NCBI GenBank assembly: GCA_018806985.1
Contig: JADANN010000457.1
Span: 1,116,001-1,180,000, forward strand
Origin: Angiostrongylus vasorum
Taxonomy: Eukaryota > Nematoda > Chromadorea > Rhabditida > Metastrongylidae
Reading direction: 5' to 3'
Length of the DNA: 64,000 nt
Of this stretch, positions 22,208 to 33,100 are shown piece after piece; within the stretch, counting starts at the first letter, position 1; every line of letters starts with the position of its first letter. Made by a program: the position numbers and the translations under genes. Below the pieces are notes generated by a model, which saw only the letters and a list, made by a program, of their open reading frames with translations, had not been told where the DNA came from and did not search any database.

Positions 22208-24090
22208 TACTATATCAACACGTTCGCGACGACGCCTAATTTCTCGTGTGCCGAGGCATGGGACGACGTTTAGTTTTCGATTGTTATTGGCTTACTGGTT
22301 TTTTGACACTAAACGATAGTCTTTCGATAGCTAGAGGACTGCTAGTTGTGAATTGTAGAGAGGACTGATCTGTTGCTCCATGAGCATGAATGGTACAAAT
22401 GCTATTATTTACGATCACATCACATGAACACATTGATTTCAGCATTTGATAGGTTTTACAGCTTAGTTCAGTCTATTTTTGTACTTATCATTTCTTCTTC
22501 ATTCCTTAGGCTAACTACGATTCACTCGGACTGGTCGTGAAAAATGTGAGAGGGGGCTCTTTGCGTCAGAATAAACCATCTGAAACAAAGTGATCCATAA
22601 AGAGGTCATACCGGCCACAATGTCGCATTGTAAAAGACACCTGTAGAAGTCGTCTTCATGAAGATGTTAACTTCGATTTTTTGCTTAGCAAGTGTAGTAT
22701 GTGTTTATTATGCCTTTCCAGATAAAATCTCATTCTGAAATATTCAGTGCTGTATTTTCCTACAAATTTGAGATGTGCTGTTTTCCAGGATAAACATACT
22801 GTAACGATTGGTCTCGGTGACGACATTCCTTAAGACATTATGCTGGTGTGCTACTAATGTCATTCTGGTTCTTATTCAAAGTCATATTTACACATTGGAT
22901 GTGCATGCACCATCCCACTAACTCTAGCACAAATATTCTATCATTGCAATTTGAATCCCTGTGTAGGCGTTGTCCCAGTATTCTAATACTAGCCATCATT
23001 TCGTTATTTTTTTTTGTAATGTTTTCCATTCCCTTGATGTTATAACATTCCGTTTGTTCTACACATTAGGTTTAACCACATGTGTAGACAAAATGATGAA
23101 ATGTGCTTTATTTAATCTCATATTGAACGTAGTAGTAACTTAGTAAGTACTGAGTGAAGTATCTTTCTGGTTTGAATAAAAACTGTCTTATTCAAATTTT
23201 GGGAAGAAGGAAAGTTCGCTTGATTCGGATCTTCCTTTCTACTTCGACTTGTCCATTCAGTTTCATGTCATATTGGAAAACACTCGAAAGTTTACATGAA
23301 TGTTCAACAACGACTGGTTGGAGAGTGCTGAAAGTGAGGTGTCATAATACTATTAAGGAGAGCTACTTCTTGTACTGCGTATATTATAAATAGGAGTAGA
23401 AGCTTGATGTCCTTGATAATACAATGGTTTATTATTTCGATAGACTCGAAAAGCATTGGTGATGTTTCAGATTACGGCCGAAGTGACTTTACTAGTTCAA
23501 GCTGTTGTTTGCGGCTTTTATCAACCCACGCTAAAAATATTAATATTAGTGTCACCTCGGCGTCACCTCAATGGATTAGGGCCACATCATGCTTTCGGAT
23601 GTTGTTTTGATGTTGAACTGAGATATGTATGGACTTCATCTAAGATGAAGTAGGGTTTTCGCAGGTGAGGAGCTAACACTTCCGTGTAGAAGTCCTAGTA
23701 AAAGAGCATGGAGTATGACTCAGCGAGCTAGCTGCAGTTACGGCTTCTTCAGTATGACAGCAGTAAGGGTTCATGCCCGGAATGTAGTGCGCATAATGCG
23801 CATTGAGTGAGTGGAGCACACAGAAACAAACCATAGTGGTCCATAGCCGTCCTCGAATTATTCGACGATTAATGTGGTAGTGGAGCGAAATTTCCCAGCG
23901 ATACTCGAAGTAGTCGAGGTATGGAGTTCTGAGGCCACTACAACAAGCAGTTTCCCTTAGATCTTGTCTATCAAGATTGAAACGGAACAGCAGTTTGTCA
24001 TCTCTCATAAAGTTACTTATGGTTGTCCGACACTACCAAGTCCCATTTTATTCCCACTATTTGAAATCTGACATATTTTCTATCTGTTAG

Positions 24091-25802
24091 TATTGGATGG
24101 ATGGACTGGAGATTCAGAAACATATGTCGTGGCAAAAAAGACACACGCCTTGAGGGGCAGAGGCGTGGCACAAACAATTCGCATTTTGCCTCGTTGTGTG
24201 TTATGGACGATATCGTATGGATTCGTGAGGAGCCGCCAGCACTTGACATCGGCAACCATTCAGCTGCAAACGATAACGCCGTTGTTGTGGAAAGATTCTC
24301 AGCGACTCTGTCATCACAAAACGAAACAGCGGGTTCACTACAAATCTCATCGACTAACGCAGTAAATTGCACTGACCAGTTCGCTCAAAAACAGTTCTCG
24401 GAACCAGCAAACGAAAATCAACGGTTGAATGAGGAGAAGAGAGTTTCATTCAACATTCCGTCACCATTTACAAATAGCACTGGGACTTCAAGTGCTGAAC
24501 CACCACTCCAGAAACAAGAAGGTGTGCAATCCGAAGCATCTTCAATCCCTAACAGTAATCAGGAAGGATTCAATATTACGTTATCTTGTCCACGTGCTTC
24601 TGGAAGTAAATCTTCGGATAATTCAACTGAAAAACTACCTGGACAGCTAGATCAAAATCCGCCAAAGGAGCTAGAAAAAGAAGCTCCGGCGATCCAAACG
24701 TCTCATGCAGTTAGCCCTTCGCCATCTCAAGAAAATTTGATGCAAAGCAGTGAACGGAGAGGCTTCAATATCACGGTATCCTATCCAGGTGATTCCGAGA
24801 AGAAATATACGGATAATTCATCCGAAAAACAGCCTCAGCAGCCAGATCAGAATCCTCCAAAAGAACTTGAAAAAGAAGCTCCGCTCAATGGAGCGTCATC
24901 TCCAGCTAGTACTTTGCCAACTGTTGATTCATCAATTAAGCAGAAGCTTGATGACAAATCCCAAGAAGATTCAAAGCAAAACAATGAACAGAAAGGCTTC
25001 ATTATCGCGATATCCTATCCAGGTGATTCCGAGAAGAAATCGACGGACAATTCATCCGAAAAACAACCTCAGCAGCCAGATCAGAACCCACCAAAAGAAC
25101 TTGAAAAAGAAGCTCCGGTCAATGGAACGTCATCTCCAGCTAGTACTTTGCCAGCTGTTGATTCATCAATTAAGCAGAAGCTTGATGACAAATCCCAAGA
25201 AGATTCAAAGCAAAACAATGAACAGAGAGGCTTCAATATCACGGTATCCTATCCAGGTGATTCCGAGAAGAAATCGACGGGTAATTCATCTGAAAAACAA
25301 CCTCAGCAGCCAGATCAGAACCCTCCAAAAGAACTCGAAAAAGAAGCTTTGGTCAATGAAGCTCCATATCCAGGTAGTACCTCGTTAACTGTTGACCCAT
25401 CAATTCAGAAGCAGTCTGATGACAAAGCTCCGGAAACTGCGAAGAAAAGCAATGAGCAAGGCGACGTCAATAATAGGGTTTCTTTATCAAATGATGCATT
25501 TTCAAGCGATACTGTTCATATTAATGTAGACGTGTCCGGCCCTACCGTCACCACACCTCCTGCTTCTATTGGTGTTAATAGGCCTACTAGTTCCTTCGAT
25601 TCCACGCAAGTTGAAGTTGAGAAATTCGAACCATCGACTACTAATGTGCCTGTTACCACAGGTCTCAGTGCTCTGCAGATCAATACTGAAGCTGCAAAGG
25701 AACAAGAAGAAAGCAAAACTGCACAAGCAAAACTAATAGAGTGCTCAACAGTGATAACCAATCACAACGACATCGATAAGAATGACGACGGTTTTGATAT
25801 AA
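24091..25802 (+). CDS. Large Ser/Pro/Lys/Glu-rich exon with 78-residue tandem repeats
   Basis: The acceptor at 24,090 (ctgttag) opens a 571-codon frame ending at donor gtgagt (25,803), phase 1. A one-base lead (T) fits the GG| end of the myosin-18 exon at 21,170, giving GIGWMDWRFRNICRGKKD; alternatively translation starts at ATG 24,101 (MDWRFRNICRG). The exon is hydrophilic and disordered-looking, with no membrane segment or known domain. Units starting GFNITVSYPGDSEKK occur at about 24,761, 24,995 and 25,229, exactly 234 bases apart, with a shorter diverged copy at 24,565 (GFNITLSCP) and a faint one near 24,447 (VSFNIPSP). The exon then joins in phase to the coiled-coil exon at 27,062. It may be the myosin-18 C-terminus, the N-terminus of the propeller protein, or a bridge between them. 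Confidence 0.75.
24565..25462 (+). repeat. In-frame coding tandem repeat, 234-base unit (about 3.8 copies)
   Basis: Three near-identical 234-base units start at 24,761, 24,995 and 25,229, preceded by a diverged unit of about 196 bases at 24,565. Each unit encodes 78 residues: a hydrophobic start (GFNITVSYPGDSEKK), an NSSEKQPQQPDQNPPKELEKEA core, and a Ser/Asp/Lys-rich end (SSIKQKLDDKSQEDSKQNNEQ). The third of the near-identical units is diverged in its second half. The similarity between units 1 and 2 points to recent duplication or gene conversion. Copy number is likely to vary between individuals or assemblies. Confidence 0.92.
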
Positions 25803-25869
25803 GTGAGTCCCTATATTTCATTATGTTATGTTAAATCCGGCTAGTAATTCGTTTTTTACCATTTAATCC

Positions 25870-26085
25870 TACAATCCAGCCCTATTGCTCACCAATCGTT
25901 CTATCCCTCCGGGGTCGATTAATTGGTACCAAATTTGTTTGGTAGGATAGCAATGCTGACTTGATATCTGTTGGCCGCAAGTCATTCTACAGGGCAGATA
26001 TGCATTGAAATCACCTCCAGCGATGCTTAATGAAATCAACTTCATGGTGCAGGGTCAGTCAACACCGAGCGTCTTATCTTTGTTT
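25870..26085 (+). repeat. tRNA-derived SINE, family 1, 5'-truncated
   Basis: Retains the ctatccctccggggtcg, ttggtaggatagcaatgctg and aatgaaatcaacttcatgg segments but lacks the tRNA-like head. Confidence 0.6.
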
Positions 26086-26444
26086 TACGGTTTGTATGGT
26101 AATCGGAAATTATTTTCATACATGATCTAGCAATGATAATTTCAAGCCTTCCTCTTTTCAATTTGCTCAGTTTCCAACATTTTAAGTGATGTGACTGCTC
26201 GTGCAGTGAGTGTCAGGCTGTTATGTAGAGAAGGTAGCAAATTTTTCGGCATTCAACATATGTGTATATGACTTTTCTTAGATACTTAGATGACCTGCCC
26301 TCAGATATCATATGGATCTTAAAACTTCCATTCAGTAATTAGTCAGTCAGTCTCCAGTCAATAATTAGGGCGGTCTGGTTCGTTTGTGGGTTTGGCCTTG
26401 GCTTCAGGATTAGTCGTTTCTTCTCCTCAATGACGTCTTAACTG

Positions 26445-26690
26445 CTACTCCAGCATAGTTTTTTCGTGGAAAATCGAGGAAATAGTGCCAGAACATATTT
26501 TGTTGGTACATCTTGTAACAATTCCCAGGATCGGTTCACCAGTCGCGAGGTTGTCATACAGCATACATTTACTTCCTTGCAAAAAACATGTACAATACAA
26601 CAGTAGTTGATGTTTCGGCAGAATCGCCTTCTTCAAAGCCGTTTTTCTACCTGCCTTCCAGTGAGGAAGAGCCGCTGATTAGCTAATCTG
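26445..26690 (-). mobile_element. Penelope-type terminal repeat fragment with hammerhead-like motif
   Basis: The minus strand carries the motif at 26,604-26,641 (tttgaagaaggcgattctgc, then CGAAACATC) followed by a block also seen at 37,220-37,360 and 58,480-58,590 (ggaagtaaatgtatgctgt, acaacctcgcga). The core has TTG in place of CTG and ATC in place of GTC, so it is probably inactive. Confidence 0.6.
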
Positions 26691-27061
26691 AGCAATCGGA
26701 AACGATGTTTCAGTATGAACATTGGCCATCTTTAGTGCTTAGAAAGAAAACTTTAATAGATCCAATTGGCCTACGACTTCAACTACCTTTGCCCTTCAAT
26801 TTTCGAGAGACCAGAAATTTCTATTTTTTAAAAAAAATATTCGTACTGACGAACAACTATTAAGGTAAATCAGACGAAATCGTATTGACGCCTACATAGT
26901 TTATTCTAAAAGCTTGACAAGGGATAAACAGATACACAGTATATTTGCGTTTACTTCAGTGATTACGATGACCGCAGCTGTACTAGTTCTTCTATAAACA
27001 ACGTGTTTACTAGTATTCTTCCATAAAATACTAGTTCAATCCGTGTTTACTATTTTTTCAG

Positions 27062-27173
27062 GTGAGTATGAACGCAAGTTGAACGAGACCACTAGGGAAA
27101 CGAAGGACCTTGTGAACAAGCTCTGTGATACATCCCAGAAACTTGATCAGAATACAAGATCGATAGCGAACAA
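27062..27173 (+). CDS. Coiled-coil exon of the TRIM-NHL-like gene
   Basis: The acceptor tttttcag at 27,061 gives a two-base lead that completes the codon left by the 25,802 donor (A plus GT). The frame reads EYERKLNETTRETKDLV then NKLCDTSQKLDQNTRSIAN, an amphipathic helix with regular hydrophobic spacing. It ends AA| at 27,173 with donor gtgtgt. The next acceptor is tactctag at 27,468 (C CGA CAG TTG TTC). From there the frame either uses a donor at 27,486 (gtgaac, 17-base exon, in phase with 28,323) or runs on to a TAA at about 27,572, which would instead make it a terminal exon. I favour the first because the helix continues in the 28,323 exon. Confidence 0.65.
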
Positions 27174-30100
27174 GTGTGTTTATTCCACTACCACTTTCTT
27201 TTTTCTTCAGTAGCCTTTGTAGTCTTTTTTCTGTAAAGGTTTGCACTGAAGTAAAAAGAATTCAGAGCGCCAATCAATCTTCTGGAGATGTTTTGCTATG
27301 GAAGTGTGACTGTCCTTCTAGGCAGAAGTTGTAGTTCCAAATATGAGTGATATTAGCGCAACATTGCTGTTTTGCACTGCAGAGGGCAATACTTAGGTAA
27401 AAAGATTCCATTCTGTCGTCCAGAGGGTAATACTTAGTTCTACATATTATTTTGTCATTTTACTCTAGCCGACAGTTGTTCAAAAGTGAACGGAGGAAAT
27501 TTCGCATCCATTTGGCTGAAGAAGTGTTTTATCATAATGGCGCGCAAAAAACCTTCCTTCGTGTTGATTAAGTCAAGAGGTCCAAGAAAAAAAATGGTTG
27601 CGAATGATCAACTGCAGGTTCTTAGTAACTACGCTCGCCATGAACACATTAACCCCATTAATGTAATGGGGGATCAACGTGAACACGTAGCACCTGGCGC
27701 TGGTTTTTCGACAGCACTTTGACTGCAGAACAATAATTTCTTGACCAGTCGTGTAGTTGAGGAATTGAGAACCAGAAAGATTTAGAGAATAAGCTTTCCT
27801 CTATGATATGCACCTACGATTTTTTACAAGAGAGGGTTGAAATTTCTAGAATTTCTCAAGCAGGCTTGAGTGACCGTAAAAATAACGCTACATTGGTACA
27901 GCATGTTGTTCTGCTGACCAAAATTTTTCCTATTAATTTGCTTTTATCTTAGAAATACTAGCACCAGCTGAAGGTTGTGACAAAAATTCCATGAATTTCA
28001 AAAAGCTGGACTTTCATCTTGGTAGAATAACTTGTATTCTGCAGTCAAAGTGCTGAAGAGTGCAGTGGTTTCCATTTCAATAAAGTTCAATGTGAGCTAT
28101 GATATGCTGGTTTAAGCTTGAAAGCTGCCTTATTTTTTGCATCAAATGGGTTGAAATCTATGCATGTCGTACGTGCATGTGTTACGTAATGATAGTGTTT
28201 CTGGTTAACATTTGACCAGGACGATCAATTCTCTGTTCACGTTAAAGAGCTGTTTTTTTCATAACTGTGCAATCGTCATCTTGTTGTTAAGAATTCTCTT
28301 TGAAAAGAGTAGGTTCATTTAGCTCTTCTGGTAATGCTCTCTATAATCGATGAGGTTTTCAGTGTTGCTGCTCAACGCAAGTGTTTGTTCGAGGACGTGT
28401 ACAAAACGATTGAGGATATCGAGCAGCTGCCTCCACCACCTGAACTGCCGACTGGCGGGTGCGTGGGTCTGTGTCCTGAAAGTCTCAGGAGTGCAAAAAC
28501 AACCAGGACAGAGAACCAAGCATACCGTGTCACTTTTCGTCAGTGTGCGGAGTGTGCTTTAGTAGTTCTAAAATCTAGACGTTGTAAAGTGCGGGTCCTG
28601 TTATCGGCTGTGTGAGCAGCTGACGCGCCCACATGAGAGAGTCTGAATTCCTGGCCAGCATGAGCTGAGTGACATTGGTGTTGCATGGGAATAAGGGGAT
28701 CTGATTAACAGAATGGCTATGTAGCAAGAACTGGCCGATAATAATCCTCATGAAAGAGGAGGAAATGAGCCATGCTCGTGTCCCTTTCTCATTCACTTTT
28801 CTACATACGTAAAACATTAGATATTTAGGGAATTCACGCACTACTCGTACCTTTCAAACGTTTCTTTCGTTTCATTGAGGCGTTACGCCTTCAACTCCAT
28901 TCAATAGTTTTTTTGTTGTATCTCTTTTTTATTCAAGAGAATGGTCGAAAAGAAGGGAAGTTGTGCAGAAAGAAAACGGTAATACATTTTTACAACAAAA
29001 CAATAGTGTGAAACTGTTTTTCATTCTATAAACTCTATTCATTCTAAACATTCTATAAACCTCCGTTCCACAATATGCGCATAGTTTTGTGATGGTACCG
29101 GATGTGCTCACTGACAGAATTAGAGGGTAAAATGGGGGAAGTAGTCAGCTTTGAACCCTTCTACTTTAGTCTCTCAGCTCTACTTTCAACATACAGATCT
29201 CAGTTATTCCTTCTACTGATTCTTGCAGCTAGAAAAGAAATACTTAAACCCATGGTTGACTGAACTCCACACATCGTGGCAACTTCATAGATACATACAG
29301 CTTCACACATCCAAATAAATGTTCGACGATCTGATTACTTCAATTGCTATGGCTTCCTTGGTTTTTTTTTGTTCGTGAAGGTCTAGTCGCATATCTAAGC
29401 GCACATGTGACAAACCCTGATTGCCCTCAGTTCAAGAGATTGCCGCGTTTTTTTTGCAAGTGTACGGCAACTATTACAATCATCTGATAATTCGCATTAA
29501 ACTTTCCGATGTACTTTATTTCTTAAGCCGACACCTCTTGTATAATCGAAGGAACGCAAAGATAAAACGATATGATGATTTAAGAACAACTGCTACGTTT
29601 TTTTTTGACATTTAGACCGATTCGATATGCTATTCCTCTTCGAAATAACAAAGACGTCTTTTTAGCTCAGTCATATATCATTCATGTCCTTTACAGAAGG
29701 ACTTTAAGGTACTCATGGTTTAGCTTTCTTTACAGATTAATATTGGACTGAATTTGTTGTCCCCCTCCGCCTTGTTTTCCTTTCCATTAATGGCGTAAAC
29801 GCGTCAAATGACGGAGTATTTATAAATAGCAAAATTTCCAATTCTCTAAAAGTGTGTGAATTCTCGTTCGTTTTCTGAGTAAGGGATGGTGGTAGTGATG
29901 AGACATGTTCACCCAGAGCACTACGTTCTCATCACCCCACTTGGTAGAACTTGTCGATCGTCGTCATTTCATGAAATACGTGGTCCAGCCACAAATTACG
30001 CCGAGAAGTCGATCATATGTTTCGTGTGTTTCATTAGTAATCGTTTCGCCATGTTGCATCACCATACGTAACTGCTACTCCATGACGGAGTTTTATGAAA

Positions 30101-33100
30101 TCTGAGTACTTATTCGAAAATGCCTCAGCAGAAGCTGCCACAAATCCATGGCTTGCTTTAACTCGAAAGCCCCTTTTAGAATTGTGAAGCTTTCTTTTCC
30201 CGTGAGTTCAACTCATGCAAACAACTCTCTAGTGGTGTAGAATGAGCTGGAGTGATGCGCAGAATCCGACCTCGCAATCTATTTATTCAGATTGGCGGGA
30301 AACGTTGAGAGTGTGATCATCGGCAGTGATGTGTTGAAATACGTGACCGGATGCGTTGTGCTCCCGAATGGGACGGTACTGGCCACCGATGAGGAAGTGG
30401 GACTTCTACTTTTCGATTTTCAAGGAAGCCTTCTAAAAAACGGTAATGAATAAATTTACTAAATTTACTAGGATTCGTCTTATTCTCAGATATTCAAAGG
30501 GTTATTGAATAGTGCAGCAGCCCATGTGTTTCCAAGCAGTGTAATGTATCTCCGAATAGAGTTGCGCCCATTACTTCAAATTAGGAAACGTCAGATCTCC
30601 AATCGACATCAATTTTTTGAAGCGCGATTCTCAATGAATCCTTCACGTACGGAATTTTAGTAGCGTTCTTCAGAACAGTTTTGAATTTGATGTTATACCT
30701 TGGAAGAACTTTTAAACGAAAGCTTTTAAGCTTCCACTTCAGTTTACATCGTCCTTTCAATTTCACGTAATGGAGAGAGATATGGCTTCGTCAAAAAAGT
30801 CATTCAGGTACCAAATACTCACTGGAGGAAGCCACGAAGTCCGGTATACCACAAGGACCATATACTCGTAAGCTGATATTCCTCACTTCTTCGCTTATTA
30901 TACAAGCGTGCGACATAATTGCACAATCTAAGGCACCTAGGCATTCCACGTTTATTATAAACGCCGATTTATGGGTTTATGACTAGTTTTCGTAAAATTC
31001 ATCCATTCCATTTGATCTCTTGGGAGTCCGATCTTCAGTAACTGTAACACGATAATTCTGTCAAGATGCTGTTTTTCTGGACGTGAAAACGATAAAGAAC
31101 TTCTCTTCCGGTCATGCTGTGCTCTAGGTGAATTCGCAAATTGTAAAAATAAACTGTTCTGCTGAGAAAATTCAACTGATGGCTTCCAATAAGAACAAGA
31201 TTTCAGATGCTTGTCGACATAGAGGAAACGAAAGGCGATTGGTGCCGATACATTGTCAAATTCACTATTAGTCTAGACTACGTCGCCAAAATCGAAGGTT
31301 TGAAGTTTTTGGCACCGCAGAATCATGAAACCCCAAGTGCTAAATAAGGGAAAAATTATGATGTGGAAGTTTTTTACACAGTTGGGAACGTCGAGGAAGA
31401 AGAAAAAAGATGACCATCAGGATGATCAATGAAGATAAGATGACCAATATGATGACATCGTATTTAGTTCAAATCCGATCCTTAAACGACCAACATGAAT
31501 AGTTGGCTTGCTGTCTTAGTTTGGTTGACTGAGCTACAGAAATTTTTTATTATGGCGAACGTCATGGCGTCGTCGTTCCTTCTAAAGCCGTGTTGATTTG
31601 AGTCCTGTGTCCCAGCCCTTCACCTCGTACTCCCAATCTTATAGTAGAACTACTTTACTGACTTTCAGAAATTTAGGTCCGAAGTGGATGAGGAACGAAG
31701 CGATCGTCAATGACCGTTTGAGCATCGCCTATACGGATTACATATACCTCAGCGTTTGTGGAGAGGTTTGTTGATTCTCAATTATTCAAGATAATGTGGA
31801 CACTTCTAAAGTCCTATGACAACCCCCGTGTAAACTGAGCAATCTAAAGAAATTTACTGATTATTCACGCCAAGGTTAAGTGAGAGTCGGTTCAGGTAAT
31901 TATTATAGTATGGGCATTCTTTTATATCAGGACTTCCGGAAAATGTTGTCGGACTTATAATTTCATTTTTTCTTGTGTGTTGGGTAACGTTTCTTTCTCT
32001 TTCGAATGCTGTACTGCTATACATTATTGCAAAGGTAATCTTATGCACTTCTGCTTTGTCCAATTGAATTTTAATATAAATGGTATTTTTTGTCAAATTT
32101 GCGAGGTATTTCTGCCAATGGTGACGATGATTTAAAGGCTTTGGTGGAAGCAAATACATGCAGAAATCTTCGAGAACTTGCAGAATTATTTTTGTGCAAT
32201 CATCTGAAACCGCTTCGGAAGATCTTACGAAAATTGGACAGTCGAAGAAGCTCAACAGGTAGATGGCGCATGAAATGACTGATCATCGAAGACTGCTGTT
32301 TTAAGGTGTGAGCCCTTCTTTTGCGGTAGCGTAACGAACCATCTCTCGACCGTATTGTGATGTACGACGAGAGCTGGATCCTCTAGGATATTAGGAGACA
32401 ATCGAGTCAGTGGTTGGATAATGATGGAGCTGCTTTTCATTTCCAAAAACGAAAATTGCACCGCAAGAAGGTCATATCGACCGTGTGGTGGTCAATTGGT
32501 TTGATTCATCGCTGCTTCCTGAATCAGGGTCAAGCGATTATTGCGGAGAACTACGTAAAAAAAAGCCGACAAGATGCAACAGGAACTTCAGTGGCCGCGC
32601 CTTGCCTCAGTTAACAGGAAGCCATCAACCCTTCATCGCGATGTCACGCGATGACGCATGCTGAATTGCGAAATTCTGCCTCACCCAGCATACTTGCCAG
32701 AACTGGCGCCTACCACGTACTACTTACTTCTTCAAGTATTTTGATAGTTTTGAACTGCTTCACAAACCAAGCCGAGCTCGAAACTGTCTTCAACGACTTC
32801 ATCGCGGTAGAAGTCTAGAATTTTCTGCAAGTGATATAAGTAAACTTGTTTACCTAACAATCTTCATTTCGATTATTAAAGTTTATTCTGGGCTAAGTTA
32901 TGCCACTTTGAAAATACAGCTTGGAATCCGACATTAAATTCCGGAAGACCGAATAGTTCGAAATCACTGAATCCTAAACGACTAGGCTTCACATGCGTGG
33001 TAAAGGAACTGTGGGGTTTTAAAACACTAATTTCACCCTTTTTGTTTCGTTATTCTTCAATATTTTTCACTTATAAATAGTCAGAATCACTAAGACGTTG

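Larger units (their letters stand above)
21171..24090 (+). other. Interval between the last sure myosin-18 exon and the repeat exon
   Basis: Contains SINE family 2 (21,358-21,725), the hairpin at 22,012-22,130, a possible cassette or terminal exon at 22,157, and otherwise unidentified AT-rich DNA. If myosin-18 ends here, its stop codon is in this interval. Confidence 0.5.

Noticed and set aside
23673..24372. Two minus-strand frames of 111 and 119 codons
   Set aside because: The right one is the antisense shadow of the repeat-gene exon starting 24,091; the left one has no homology and no supporting splice sites.
24750..25388. Second long open frame (212 codons) over the tandem repeats
   Set aside because: It is the shifted frame of the 234-base repeat; it stays open only because the unit is a multiple of three. 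The other frame is longer, flanked by in-phase splice sites, and has protein-like composition.
27486..27722. 78-codon plus-strand frame starting MNGGNFASIW
   Set aside because: Shifted relative to the frame that continues the coiled coil; no homology. The in-phase frame from 27,469 either splices at 27,486 or stops near 27,572.
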